Source of the DNA: Planctomycetales bacterium
GTDB lineage: Bacteria > Planctomycetota > Planctomycetia > Planctomycetales > Planctomycetaceae
Length of the DNA stretch: 64,000 bases
Reading direction: 5' to 3'
Assembly (NCBI GenBank): GCA_026400835.1
Contig: JAPLOA010000051.1
Coordinates: 24,050-88,049 of the forward strand
The notes beneath the pieces are model-generated. The model saw only the letters and a program-made list of their open reading frames with translations, searched no databases and was not told the DNA's origin. Within the stretch, counting starts at the first letter, position 1. Every line of letters begins with the position of its first letter. Positions 35,354-45,209 of the stretch are shown in pieces. The translations under genes were made by a program, and so were the position numbers.

Positions 35354-38032
35354 TCATCGCTGTCGCAATGACTTGGCGGTTTCGCTGCGTTCGCATGCAA
35401 TGATTTGGAGAGGCGGCCCCGAGTAGACAGCTTCACCGCCTTGGTCCGCACTGTCAGGGCCGATGTCAATTAGCCAATCCGCTTGCCGAATAACATCCAG
35501 TTGATGCTCAATCACGATAACACTGTGACCGGCATTGACCAGCGTCCTGAGGTGAGTCATCAGGCGATCAACGTCGGCCGGATGAAGTCCACTGGTGGGT
35601 TCATCCAGAACATACAATGTGTGATCGTTTGATGGCGTCGCGAGCTCAGAGGCCAGTTTGGCTCGCTGTGCTTCTCCGCCGGAAAACGTATTGGCTGGCT
35701 GACCGAGCGTGACATATCCCAGTCCAACACTGTTAAATGCGGACAGGATCGCATGCAGACGCGAGAACTCAGAAAAGAATTCTGTCGCTTCGTCAACACG
35801 CATCTGCAACACGTCAGCCACAGACTTATTGCGGAATCGAATGCTGCATACAGCTTTACTGAAACGAAGACCATGACATACGGCACATGGCACCACAGCA
35901 TCCGGCAGAAAACTCATCCGGACATTTCGCACACCGGTTCCCATGCACTCCGGGCAGCGTCCGTCACCGGAGTTAAAGCTGAAATGCTTTGCGTTCAGTC
36001 CTCGTGAACGACTTTCCCGAATCTTCGCGAACAGCCGCCGCACTTCGTCCCACATGCCACACAACGTCGCGATACACGATCGAGCAGACCGGCCCAGCGG
36101 AGCCTGATCGAGGGAGAGGACTCGCTGAATCTGCTCCACGCCGCTCACGCCATCACACCGCGCATCGGCGGCCACAAGAGCAACATCGCGTTTGCGCAGG
36201 ACGGCGGCAGAGACAACTGGCAACAACGTTCCAAAAACCAGCGAACTCTTGCCAGACCCACTGACACCGGTGACGCAGACGAGTTTTCGCAAAGGAATGT
36301 CGACGGTGATATTGCGAAGATTGTGAAGGTGAGCGTTGAGAATTGTGAGTTTCTCTGTCACTTCGCTCTGAACTGCCTCTTCGACTACGGCCTTCCTGCG
36401 AGTCTTCACGCCGCTCTTTGGTTTCGACTGCGATTGATGCAACTCAGATGCGACTCGCTCCGCAGTTGACCGACGAAGATAATCGCCCGTTGGAGACTGC
36501 GCGAACTTCTCGGCATCAGCCGGGGTTCCGGAGAACAGCAGTCTTCCGCCATCAGCTCCGGCACCGGGGCCGAGATCAACCAGCCAGTCGGCGGCTCGCA
36601 TAATCTCGCCATCGTGTTCCACAACGATCACCGTTCCTCCAGCATCGCGTAGATCAAACAGCGTCTTTAGCAAACGCTGAGTATCCCGAGGATGAAGTCC
36701 CGCCGTGGGTTCATCCAGCACAAAATGCGCACCGTGAAGTTGAGACGACAGTGACGCCGCCAGCCGTGCTCGCTGGAACTCACCGCCGGACAATGTTCGC
36801 GCAGGACGATCGAGCCCCAGATAGCCGATGCCAACATCACTCAAACATTTCAGCCTCGCCTGAACATCCGGCAGCGTTCGCTCGGCGACCAGTCGTTGCT
36901 CCTGCGTTAATGTGGCCGACTCATAAAAGCGTCCCGGATCATCGGACGGAGTACTTCCGAGAACTGTTAACCACGATTCCATTGTCGCCAGCGCGGCGTC
37001 GACACTTTGCTGCGTGAATTGAGCAATTGTCCGTCCCAGAAAAGTGACTCGCCTTGCAAACGGTTGCAGGCGAGATCCCTCACAGACTTCGCACGCCTTT
37101 TGCTGAAAGATGGCGATTTCTGAATCCAGATCAACGACTCCCTGAACACCGAGGCCCGAACACTGCTGACACGCGCCCCAGGGCGAACTAAAACTAAAAC
37201 TGCGTGGTTCGGGTGTCGGGAAATTCAGATCGCAATCCGGGCAACAGAATCGAGTACTATACAACTTCTCATTCCACGCTCCGTTCACCTCATGACTGAT
37301 CACGCACGTGCCATCGCTTTCCCGGCACGCCAGCTCTACAGATTCGCGGAGACGTGATTCAATGCCTTCTTTGATAACAATGCGATCAACGATGGCTTCA
37401 ATCGTATGAGCCTTCCCGGCAGCTAGCGGCCTGGTCTCCGCGATGTCGACCACTTCGCCATTGATCCTCGCTCTGACAAAACCATTCCGGGCGATTCGTT
37501 CCAGAATCTCCTTATGAGCACCGCGTCGCCCGCGGACCATGGGCGACATGATCATCAGCCGAGTTCGTTCGGGCAGTTGCAGAACCTGCTGCAGAATCTG
37601 GTCGATCGACTGCCTCTGAACTGGCTTTCCGCAGCCTGTACAATGAGCCGTCCCTGCACGGGCGTAGAGCAATCTCAGAAAGTCGTAGATCTCAGTTGTC
37701 ACGGCCAGCGTACTGCGAGCCGGCACCGAGGAAACTCGCTGATCCACACTAATCGTCGGCGCGAGACCGGTAATATCATCGACGTCGGGCCGAGGAAGTT
37801 GACGTAGCAGCGTCCGAGTTTGAACCGAGACGCTCTCCAGATAACGTCGTTGGCCTTCTGCGAACAGTGTATCAAAGGCCAGCGAACTTTTGCCAGAACC
37901 GCTGACGCCGGTCATAACGATCAGCTTGCCAGCGGGCAGATCGACATCCACATTGCGAAGATTATGAGTCCGCGCGCCGCGAATACGGATTAGCGGCTGA
38001 TTCTCAGGAAGCGGCGAAGAATTCATGGGCAT
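35354..38032 (-). CDS. UvrA-type ABC ATPase (short UvrA or UvrA2)
   Basis: 892 residues, about 50 shorter than canonical UvrA. The first ATPase has Walker [14 protein letters not shown] near 45 and signature [12 protein letters not shown] near 420; the second has [13 protein letters not shown] near 600 and [15 protein letters not shown] near 800, with Walker [13 protein letters not shown]. Zinc-binding Cys pairs are CTGC..., CCPDC with CQQC, and CPEC with CAVC, all kept. [20 protein letters not shown] is the usual start of the DNA-binding part. It either senses DNA damage in nucleotide excision repair or is a UvrA2-like paralogue linked to drug resistance; a standard UvrA elsewhere would decide. 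Its ATG shares one base with the stop of the peptidase gene before it. Confidence 0.9.
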   Translation of the reverse strand: MPMNSSPLPENQPLIRIRGARTHNLRNVDVDLPAGKLIVMTGVSGSGKSSLAFDTLFAEGQRRYLESVSVQTRTLLRQLPRPDVDDITGLAPTISVDQRVSSVPARSTLAVTTEIYDFLRLLYARAGTAHCTGCGKPVQRQSIDQILQQVLQLPERTRLMIMSPMVRGRRGAHKEILERIARNGFVRARINGEVVDIAETRPLAAGKAHTIEAIVDRIVIKEGIESRLRESVELACRESDGTCVISHEVNGAWNEKLYSTRFCCPDCDLNFPTPEPRSFSFSSPWGACQQCSGLGVQGVVDLDSEIAIFQQKACEVCEGSRLQPFARRVTFLGRTIAQFTQQSVDAALATMESWLTVLGSTPSDDPGRFYESATLTQEQRLVAERTLPDVQARLKCLSDVGIGYLGLDRPARTLSGGEFQRARLAASLSSQLHGAHFVLDEPTAGLHPRDTQRLLKTLFDLRDAGGTVIVVEHDGEIMRAADWLVDLGPGAGADGGRLLFSGTPADAEKFAQSPTGDYLRRSTAERVASELHQSQSKPKSGVKTRRKAVVEEAVQSEVTEKLTILNAHLHNLRNITVDIPLRKLVCVTGVSGSGKSSLVFGTLLPVVSAAVLRKRDVALVAADARCDGVSGVEQIQRVLSLDQAPLGRSARSCIATLCGMWDEVRRLFAKIRESRSRGLNAKHFSFNSGDGRCPECMGTGVRNVRMSFLPDAVVPCAVCHGLRFSKAVCSIRFRNKSVADVLQMRVDEATEFFSEFSRLHAILSAFNSVGLGYVTLGQPANTFSGGEAQRAKLASELATPSNDHTLYVLDEPTSGLHPADVDRLMTHLRTLVNAGHSVIVIEHQLDVIRQADWLIDIGPDSADQGGEAVYSGPPLQIIACERSETAKSLRQR

Positions 38033-39912
38033 CAGCGACGTGCTTCGCCCAGCGTGACGTCGACGTCCAGCAGTTCAGCTCCTCGCTTGACCTTCAGCCT
38101 GAGTACATCCCCGGCTTTCGAGTCCGTCAGTTTCTCTACCAGCGTCTGATAACCTTTGACGTCTTCGTCATTGATCGTCGTCACTACATCGCCGGTTTGC
38201 AGACCAGCCATGGACGCAGGAGAATCCGGACGCACGCCGCGAATCACAATTCCGTCATCGCTGCTGGCCGTGATATTCGGCTGGATACCAAGAAACGGAG
38301 TGCGAGCGACCGCCGGGCGGCGACTGGCTCGTCCACCTTCTGCAAACGTCGGACGTGTTTCAAGCGCGTCGATTCCCCGCAGCAGTTGTTCGGAATAATC
38401 AATCACCGTAACCGCACCTTCGATATTCAACGTGCTGGAGTCGTCATCCGGTGTGTGATAGATGTCCGTCATTCCCGTGAAGCAAAACATCACAGGAATA
38501 TTCTTCTGATAAAACGGCAGATGATCGCTGCCAGCGAATGCTCCCGGAACAATCGTAATGTCAACCGGAGTCACTTCATCGGCTTTGCGAACGATCGCTT
38601 CAAATTCCGTGGCTGTCCCCACTCCGTTCACTTCCACTCGATTGTTTCGCAAGTTGCCGATCATGTCGAAGTTCAGCATCGCCACAGTACTGTCGATGGG
38701 GAAGGCGGGGTTTTTGACGTAATAGTTGCTTCCGATAAGTCCTCGCTCTTCGCCAGAGAAGCAGATGAAGACCATGCGACGTTTTGGTTTCGGACCGGAC
38801 GCGATTCGTCGAGCAAGCTCCACCACGGCCGCCGTTCCTGACGCATTATCATCGGCCCCGTTATGGACCTCACCCGTGCGATTCTGAGTTCTCGAGCCGT
38901 ATCCACCAAGGCCGAGATGATCGTAATGACCGCCGATGACGATCGTTTCACCAGCCAGCGGACCTTCCCCTTCGACAACGCCAATCAGGTTGTCGGTCGA
39001 GATCGTATTGGCTTTAAAGACTGTGGACACAGTGGCGTTCCAGCCGGGAAGTTCCTGCGAGACAGGTTTGAGGTTGAGATCAATATACTCGGAAACCGCC
39101 GCGAGACTTCCGAGCAATTCATCTCCAACTTTCAATGGTGTCGTTTTCAGAATGGAATCGACAACTGATCTTTTCACGTGCACAAAGGGAACCGCCTCGC
39201 CTTCGTTTCCGAAGCTTGAAGGATCAGCCAGTTCGTCGGCACCTGGATCTGCAGGACTTTCAATATTGTTAACGAACAGCACCGCAGCTGCTTTGGACTT
39301 TCGGATCAACTCCAGCTTTCGATCAATATAGGCGTTGGGGCTCGTGGACTTACCGCCGAACGCTCCTCCATCACGACTTTGTGGTTCACGTCGGATCAGC
39401 ACAACGACCTTTCCCGTTACGTCGATTCCGGCATAATCGTCGTAGCTCTCTTCGTCGGATGAGATGCCGTAGCCGATAAACGCCATGCCGCCAGTCGCTT
39501 CACCGTTCGCACCGCGCCGAATCGGCTGATATTGCTCGGCGAGCTTCAGTGATACTGTCGTGCCGTCCGGCTGAGTCAGCTCTACTTTCGTGGAATCTGC
39601 AACGGCGACATCTCCAATGGTCACAGGAAATGACTGGCGGTACTTTCCTTCAGGCATGCCAGGCTTCAGGCCGAATTTCTCGTATTCTGCAAGAATCCGT
39701 TCTGCTGCCAGTTCGATCCCCCGGGTCTCGATGCCACGGCCTTCCAGTTCGTCAGACGCGAAGTATTCGATATCTGCTCGTACGCGGGAGACGATCTCTT
39801 CCCGTTCAGGCTTCCCTTCTCCCGCAGACACCCCCTCAAAAAAAAACGCAAGAACAAGGACCGCTATGCTGCGGACGAGAGTTGAGGGTTTGAAGATCTG
39901 ATTCAGCAGCAT
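38032..39912 (-). CDS. M28 metallopeptidase with PA and PDZ domains, exported
   Basis: 626 residues with a signal peptide (SIAVLVLAFFFEGVSAG). A protease-associated insert lies around residues 130-260. The M28 zinc ligands are visible: GGHYDHLGLGG near 325, NGADDNASGTAA near 350, SGEERGLIGSNYY near 385 with the catalytic Glu, MLNFDMIGN near 415 and SDHLPFYQK near 465. A PDZ domain (VIRGVRPDSPASMAGLQTGD, split at VRP) ends the chain. It should remove N-terminal amino acids or short peptides in the periplasm. The stop overlaps the next ATG, so it may be translated together with the UvrA-type gene, an odd pairing. Confidence 0.92.
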   Translation of the reverse strand: MLLNQIFKPSTLVRSIAVLVLAFFFEGVSAGEGKPEREEIVSRVRADIEYFASDELEGRGIETRGIELAAERILAEYEKFGLKPGMPEGKYRQSFPVTIGDVAVADSTKVELTQPDGTTVSLKLAEQYQPIRRGANGEATGGMAFIGYGISSDEESYDDYAGIDVTGKVVVLIRREPQSRDGGAFGGKSTSPNAYIDRKLELIRKSKAAAVLFVNNIESPADPGADELADPSSFGNEGEAVPFVHVKRSVVDSILKTTPLKVGDELLGSLAAVSEYIDLNLKPVSQELPGWNATVSTVFKANTISTDNLIGVVEGEGPLAGETIVIGGHYDHLGLGGYGSRTQNRTGEVHNGADDNASGTAAVVELARRIASGPKPKRRMVFICFSGEERGLIGSNYYVKNPAFPIDSTVAMLNFDMIGNLRNNRVEVNGVGTATEFEAIVRKADEVTPVDITIVPGAFAGSDHLPFYQKNIPVMFCFTGMTDIYHTPDDDSSTLNIEGAVTVIDYSEQLLRGIDALETRPTFAEGGRASRRPAVARTPFLGIQPNITASSDDGIVIRGVRPDSPASMAGLQTGDVVTTINDEDVKGYQTLVEKLTDSKAGDVLRLKVKRGAELLDVDVTLGEARR

Positions 39913-40166
39913 GCCATCGATCCTTTGAGTGGCGTGATCAAGTTGAAGATTCTTTAACTCCAGTCGCGTTGCATAAACGCAATTGCGAAGGGCAGACTGT
40001 TATCAAGCCCCGGCAAGCATCCGCGAAGCAGCTTTAAGAAGTATAGTCACAAGGAGTCTGTTTGCTAATTGCCCAGCAAATGTCCTCTTAAAAACACAGG
40101 ATGTGCCGAACCATTCAGGAGAATCACTGATTCGGAAATTACATTGAAGCGAGATGCCAAAAGAAC

Positions 40167-40304
40167 GACCGTCCGGCACTGAGGAACAGTCTCGAAATAG
40201 CTTCCGGTTTGAATCAAGTGGAGACTCAACAGGTGTGCCTGCGTTCGCTAAGGCACACCATTCACCGATGTTATTTCGAACCAACTCCTCAGCACCGGAC
40301 GGTC
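40167..40304. repeat. Nested inverted repeat, REP family C
   Basis: Outer arms GACCGTCCGG... at 40167-40200 and ...CCGGACGGTC at 40272-40304 are reverse complements with a six-base mismatched block in the middle. Inside, GGTGTGCC and GGCACACC (40232-40239, 40252-40259) form a hairpin with loop TGCGTTCGCTAA. The rest of 39913-40359 shows no gene. Confidence 0.75.
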
Positions 40305-40359
40305 GAAGTCTTATTCAGGGCGGGAAGCCCTTTCGTTTCATGAGCCAGATGACTTTCGC

Positions 40360-41583
40360 CTACTTCTGCAGCAAGACGTTCACACCCTTCTTGTTCGACA
40401 ACACAATATCCGGCTTCTTGTCGCCATTCATGTCGTGAATTTCAAACTGAGTACCAACGCCGGTCCCCAGACCCACTGTGATCTGATGCGGAGTAATCTT
40501 CGGAGCCTTACCTTTTTCTCGCACCACTTCATACCAGTACATCCGCACGGGATCATGCTCGCCGGGATCGCCGCCATTGTGAGCAAAGAAGCGGCTGCCC
40601 GTGACGTAGTCCAGTTGACCGTCGCCATTCACATCAACAGTTTCCATCGCATGCGTCTGCGAATATGACTTATCGATTTCATGCAGAGTCCACGCACCGT
40701 CGCCGGTATTCTCCGCCCACCACACGCCGAACGCATGAGCAGACGAAAAGAACAGATCCTTATCGCCATCGCTGTCGAGATCATCCGCATAAATATTGGC
40801 ACAGCTCGGCAGAGGTGTTTCACCGTTGTCCGTTTTGACTCGTACTGGATGAAACGCCCAGGTCTTCGTGCTGGTCAGATCTCCAGGGTTCTGCCACCAG
40901 CCATGAGCAATCAGGATGTCTCGATGGCCGTCTGAATTCATGTCGCCGACGCCGAGGCCGTGATAGTACTTGAAGGTACCATTCTCGTTGGGATTGCCCT
41001 TTTCGCTGACCGCGTGAAAGCCAAATGAACCAGTCACTTTGTCCGGCTTTGGAATCACGTTGAAACCCATCCGGGCCTCTGGCTGCGACCCCAGCACGAT
41101 TTCTCGCACACCATCGCCGTTGAGATCTTCGAACTCTGGTGATTCATTGCACGCACTGGTCCAGATTTCGAAGGCCTTCCAATGGCCTTCTTCTCCAGGG
41201 CCGGGATTTTTGTACCAATGGTAGGGATCACCCGGGAAACCGATAATCACGATGTCCTGCAGGCCATCAGCGTCCATATCGTGAGCCAGGTTGACGAAGC
41301 TATTGCTGTAGCCAACGCCCGCGACGAATTCACCAGGCATGCGAATTTCATGAATCTTCCACGCGGTGCCGTCAGCGTGTTCCGGAGTTCCCGCCTTTGG
41401 AGCCTGATACCAGACATCTCCGGCGACGACATCAATTGAACCGTCAGCATTGATGTCAGCGGCGGCGACACCTTCCGAACGGAATCGCTCATCCAGCTTG
41501 ACGCGAACCCAGTTCGCATCATCGTCGGCTTGAGCCGCATGCGCCATGGCGGCAATTGCCAATAAAGATATCCAGCGTTTCAT
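40360..41583 (-). CDS. FG-GAP/VCBS repeat beta-propeller protein, exported
   Basis: 407 residues; signal peptide ISLLAIAAMAHAAQA. Seven-bladed propeller repeats with calcium-loop motifs: DINADGSIDVV, DMDADGLQDIVI, DLNGDGVREIVLG, DMNSDGHRDILIA, DLDSDGDKDLFFS, DVNGDGQLDYVTG, DMNGDKKPDIVLS. Each is a DxDxDG calcium site of the integrin-alpha type. Such proteins are very common in planctomycetes and often bind polysaccharide or protein outside the cell. No catalytic site seen. Monocistronic; a PQQ-type propeller follows upstream on the same strand. Confidence 0.9.
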   Translation of the reverse strand: MKRWISLLAIAAMAHAAQADDDANWVRVKLDERFRSEGVAAADINADGSIDVVAGDVWYQAPKAGTPEHADGTAWKIHEIRMPGEFVAGVGYSNSFVNLAHDMDADGLQDIVIIGFPGDPYHWYKNPGPGEEGHWKAFEIWTSACNESPEFEDLNGDGVREIVLGSQPEARMGFNVIPKPDKVTGSFGFHAVSEKGNPNENGTFKYYHGLGVGDMNSDGHRDILIAHGWWQNPGDLTSTKTWAFHPVRVKTDNGETPLPSCANIYADDLDSDGDKDLFFSSAHAFGVWWAENTGDGAWTLHEIDKSYSQTHAMETVDVNGDGQLDYVTGSRFFAHNGGDPGEHDPVRMYWYEVVREKGKAPKITPHQITVGLGTGVGTQFEIHDMNGDKKPDIVLSNKKGVNVLLQK

Positions 41584-41733
41584 TGTCAGTCATCCGGGAG
41601 AATAGGTGGAAAGAAAAAAGGTCGAGTGCTCGATCAGGATTTGATTTTCGGGTATGGCAGGCATAGTTACCCGGCGAACCCCAGTGGGACAAGAATGTCC
41701 AAAGGACAATCGACGGTCTGACGATTCGAGAAT

Positions 41734-43065
41734 TTACTTTTCGATACGGTACAGACTGGTCGCTGTTCGCAGGAACAGGGCTTTGCCCGCGACAGCAGGG
41801 GACGCCATAAATCCGCCGTCCAGCTTATTCTTCGCGAGTTCTTTGTAAGAGTCTCCGGCTTCCAAAACGGTGCAGACACCATCCTGATTGAAGAAGTACA
41901 GACGGCCTTCAGCTTCCAGCGGAGATGCGGAATAATCACCGTCCAGCCGTGCGAACCAGACTTCTTCGCCACTGTCGGCTTTGAGACTGCGAACGATTCC
42001 CTGGTCGCTGACGAAATAGAGACGTCCTCCCAGAGCAATCAGCGACGGCTTCTGCGGAATCTGTCGGTCTGATGTCCAGCGAATGTGGCTGCCTGTCACG
42101 TCTCCCTCGCCGGTGAATTTGACCGCGACAAGTCGAGATTGCATATAGCTGGTCGCGATGTAAACCGTATCCTCTGAAATCACCGGACGCGGAACCGTTG
42201 AGAAGCCAAGCTTGCCGTAAGACGCTTTCCAGATTTCTTTTCCATCACGAGCATCGTAGCCATAAACCCAGTTGGCCGCCGAGGAAATCACCAACGGTCG
42301 ATCATTGATCTCCAGAATCAATGGGGTTCCGTAAGCTTTCTGCAACTCCGGAGTCTTATCCATCTCACCCGAGCGTTTGGTCTGCCAGACAACTTTCCCC
42401 GTTGCCGCATCCAATGCGACGATGGACTGAGTGTCCGTGCCGTCCAGATGAATGATGACTCGATCCTGCCAGACGGCGGGAGAACTTCCTGGACCATTCT
42501 GATGTTCCAACTTCAGGGTGTCGTTCTTCCAGAGTACTTCGCCCGACTTACGATCGATGCAAGCCGTTCCATATGTACCAAAATGAAAGAAGACACGATC
42601 GCCGGCAATCACTGGAGTTGGCGAAGCGTAGCTGTTCAAAGCATGCTTCGGTTCCGGGTTGGGAATCGTGAATAACACCACCTGACGTTTAATTTGACCG
42701 GATTCACGATCAATCTGAACGGCCTGCAGAGTGAGTTCGCCGACGATCTTCAGCCCATTCGAATTCTTCAGCGTCGACAGCCGCTTCTGCTGTTCTTCAG
42801 GCGAAAGCTCTGCCGTGATCGCAGTCGTCAGCCAGATCTGATCACCGGAAATCACTGGAGAGGAATGCCCTTCACCAGCAATATCCGTCTTCCATTTGAC
42901 GTTTTCTGACTCGCTCCATGTGAGCGGCAGATCGGTCGCATCCGTGTGCCCCTGACCGCTCGGCCCACGAAACTGAGGCCATTCATCTTCACCCAGAACC
43001 ATCAGCCTGGAAGCTGGAAAAAACATAGCCGCAAGTGAAACTGCAAGGGCAAAGTTCTTCATCAT
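41734..43065 (-). CDS. PQQ-like beta-propeller protein, exported
   Basis: 443 residues with a signal peptide (LAVSLAAMFFPASRLMVLG). It begins WPQFRGPSGQGHTDA, the standard opening of planctomycete PQQ-propellers, followed by repeats such as GEVLWKNDTLKLEHQNGPGS, ALDAATGKVVWQTKRSG, YGYDARDGKEIWKASYG and LKADSGEEVWFARLDGD. These are eight-bladed BamB-like folds. No PQQ-binding residues or dehydrogenase domain can be claimed. Probably a periplasmic scaffold or sensor. A 150-base gap separates it from the FG-GAP gene. Confidence 0.88.
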   Translation of the reverse strand: MMKNFALAVSLAAMFFPASRLMVLGEDEWPQFRGPSGQGHTDATDLPLTWSESENVKWKTDIAGEGHSSPVISGDQIWLTTAITAELSPEEQQKRLSTLKNSNGLKIVGELTLQAVQIDRESGQIKRQVVLFTIPNPEPKHALNSYASPTPVIAGDRVFFHFGTYGTACIDRKSGEVLWKNDTLKLEHQNGPGSSPAVWQDRVIIHLDGTDTQSIVALDAATGKVVWQTKRSGEMDKTPELQKAYGTPLILEINDRPLVISSAANWVYGYDARDGKEIWKASYGKLGFSTVPRPVISEDTVYIATSYMQSRLVAVKFTGEGDVTGSHIRWTSDRQIPQKPSLIALGGRLYFVSDQGIVRSLKADSGEEVWFARLDGDYSASPLEAEGRLYFFNQDGVCTVLEAGDSYKELAKNKLDGGFMASPAVAGKALFLRTATSLYRIEK

Positions 43066-43392
43066 AGTTCCTCAGTGGATTCTTTGGACTGGATGCCGAA
43101 AGTTCTGCTGCCCCGAGCATAAAAGCCCGCGTCTGACGAAACATATTTTCAGCAGAACCACAATCCAACTTAGAGCCACGCAAAAACGCAGGGGCACGCC
43201 AATCGAGATAAAGGCGGGACAGAAGAATAGGAGCTTCCCGTCCGGAAGAAAAGTCAGAGCCCTGCGAGCGGAACGCGGACGCCGTAATTGCGCTGGCTGA
43301 ACCGGATTTCGGGGCATTAAGACGATCGCAAACAGGTCGGATAAGTCCCATACGACCTATGCAAACGCAGTTCAATTGCTCCCAACCAGCGA
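43066..43392. other. Intergenic stretch without a recognised gene
   Basis: About 330 bases between the PQQ-propeller start and the end of the isomerase-like gene. It presumably holds the propeller's promoter. I saw no strong repeat and no credible gene. Confidence 0.4.
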
Positions 43393-44136
43393 CTACATCA
43401 AGCTGGTCAGCAGCAGGCGAAGCTTTCGCATTTCCCGGAGGCGGTCTTCACCTTCCATGGTCCTCGGCAGCAGATCAACGCTCAAGCTGCGCTGGTATCC
43501 ATGCTGTCGCAACATCGCAACAATCCGATTGTAGTCGACATCGCCAAGCCCGCCCAGAACCTGAATTTCGGTCGGAGATGTATCGCGCAAATGGAGATGC
43601 AGGACATGGGGATAAACCAAGTCATGCTCCAGATAACCACCGGGACGACAAATGTAGTAGCTGGGATCCAGGGTGATCCCCATCCCCTTGACGGACTGGC
43701 ACAGTTCAACGGCCGTATGAGGATCCTCAGTCAGAGTCCCGGACTTTGTCACGACCGACAAACGAATTCCAGCCTGATGGCACAAGGCATTACGTTCACG
43801 GAGGCGGTCAATTTCTGTATTGAATGGAGTCCCCTTTGGAGACGCCAGAATCGAAAGCTGAGCGACTCTCAGGAGTTTCGCAAAGCGGATGATGCCGGAA
43901 AAAGTCGGCATATCCACTTCGCTTTCAAGAAAGATCGCCGCAGGGCTCAGGCGGCTGGCTTCTTTGAGCAACCCCGCAGACGATTCCGGATCTACTGCGA
44001 CCTTCGATGGCTTCAGTTGATCGTAATCTTCGTTCAGCCAGATCTCGACTTTGTCGAATCCCAGTTCCTGAATCTGCAGGCAGGCTGCCGGGAACGCCAA
44101 ATCCCAGAGACTTCGCGTTGATGCGGCAATATGCAC
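43393..44136 (-). CDS. Sugar phosphate isomerase/epimerase-like TIM barrel (AP_endonuc_2 family)
   Basis: 247 residues. Xylose isomerase-like TIM barrel: LQIQELGFDKVEIWLNEDY near residue 25, IFLESEVDMPTFSGI near 85, IRLSVVTKSGTLTEDPHTAV near 140, GITLDPSYYICRPGG near 170 (metal-binding Asp), HLHLRDTSPTEIQ near 200 (His and Arg) and LGGLGDVDYNRIVAML. It likely acts on a sugar or inositol. A GTG start at 44136 with AGAGGGAG upstream is preferred; the longer frame to 44280 has a poor N-terminus. The 330 bases upstream to 44468 hold no gene that I can support. Confidence 0.75.
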   Translation of the reverse strand: MHIAASTRSLWDLAFPAACLQIQELGFDKVEIWLNEDYDQLKPSKVAVDPESSAGLLKEASRLSPAAIFLESEVDMPTFSGIIRFAKLLRVAQLSILASPKGTPFNTEIDRLRERNALCHQAGIRLSVVTKSGTLTEDPHTAVELCQSVKGMGITLDPSYYICRPGGYLEHDLVYPHVLHLHLRDTSPTEIQVLGGLGDVDYNRIVAMLRQHGYQRSLSVDLLPRTMEGEDRLREMRKLRLLLTSLM

Positions 44137-44468
44137 TTGAATGCTCCCTCTCTCGTCATAAACACTGAATTCGCTGACGTTTACAGCGATGCCTCCGAGT
44201 CCCCTCGGACCTGAATTCCTAGCCTGGACTGTATTCCGGGTCTCCCGATTTCGCAAGACCACACAGTCTTCCTGTCTCAACGCTGGAGGATTTGTAGGGA
44301 TTTTACACGATTCTCCGGTTGAACTGCCGATAACGGTTAGCAGGGATGATTCTCATTCAGGAGACCCGAGCCAAGATGGCTCCGCGTGTTTCCCGAACTG
44401 AGTTCCCTTTGACTCCTCTGCATGGAACGGAGAGGAGTGGTTTTGGGGAAAACCAGGGAGTGAATTCG

Positions 44469-44852
44469 ATGCATAGCAAATTGGCTGTACTGCTTTCGGG
44501 GGCGATTGGATTATTTGTCACCGGATGCTCTTCTACGACTCCGGTCATGCGTGGCCAGAGTCCTCACGAAGTCAGGAGCAACGGAGCCGTTATGGCTGAC
44601 GGCTGCCCAATGTGCCAGTCGTCGACTGGTCCAAACGGGCAAATGATTCATGCTCCAAACTGCGACTCATGCCCTCCTTCTCAGCGAGGGTGCCAGGCAG
44701 GATGCAATCTGCCATTCCATCCTGTGCATCGCAACTTCCACACTTATCAGGTTCCGTCAAATCTGTCGCGACCACCAGAGAATTCAGCGCCAGCAATGTA
44801 CCAGTACCCGTACTATACACTTCGCGGCCCAACGGACTTCTTCATGGAATAA
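44469..44852 (+). CDS. Small Cys-rich lipoprotein
   Basis: 127 residues. A type II signal peptide LAVLLSGAIGLFVTGC ends in the lipobox VTGC. The mature part has four closely placed Cys motifs, CPMC, CDSC, CQAGC, in GCPMCQSSTGP and CDSCPPSQRGCQAGC, then a Pro, Tyr and His-rich tail (HRNFHTYQVPSNLSRPPE). Two CxxC pairs could bind zinc, iron or a cluster, or form disulfides; no family recognised. AGGGAG lies eight bases before the ATG. Similar small lipoproteins are known to me in planctomycetes only by general type. Confidence 0.72.
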   Translation: MHSKLAVLLSGAIGLFVTGCSSTTPVMRGQSPHEVRSNGAVMADGCPMCQSSTGPNGQMIHAPNCDSCPPSQRGCQAGCNLPFHPVHRNFHTYQVPSNLSRPPENSAPAMYQYPYYTLRGPTDFFME

Positions 44853-44971
44853 GCGACTCACCGTCGCACGATTCATGAATGCATCGAATCACAACAGGCC
44901 GCTCGAATTTCGAGTCGGCCTGTTTGCATTGGTGGGAAGTCGATCGTCGCCGGGCAGTGGCGTATTGATTT

Positions 44972-45047
44972 GATCGTTCAACGGCAAGCCGCAGGCGTCG
45001 TTGGCCGATTTCGCCTCCGCCTGCGGCTCGCTGTGAAACGAAAAAGC
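44972..45047. repeat. REP element, family A
   Basis: CGTTCAACGGCAAGCCGCAG at the left and CTGCGGCTCGCTGTGAAACG at the right form an imperfect hairpin, closely matching the arms around the RAYT gene at 51030-51767. It lies 163 bases upstream of the next start. Confidence 0.78.
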
Positions 45048-45209
45048 CGAATAGGCGACTAATTGAGCGGCCTGCGAAAGGGTCATTTGTCTGTTCGTGA
45101 GTGTTGATATTGAGTCGCGAAATAAGTCACTGCCTCGGATGTTGATTTCATGCTGACAGAGCAATCCAGCTGCCAGTGCGGCCTCACTCGTCCTTCGTTG
45201 AAGTCCGGA

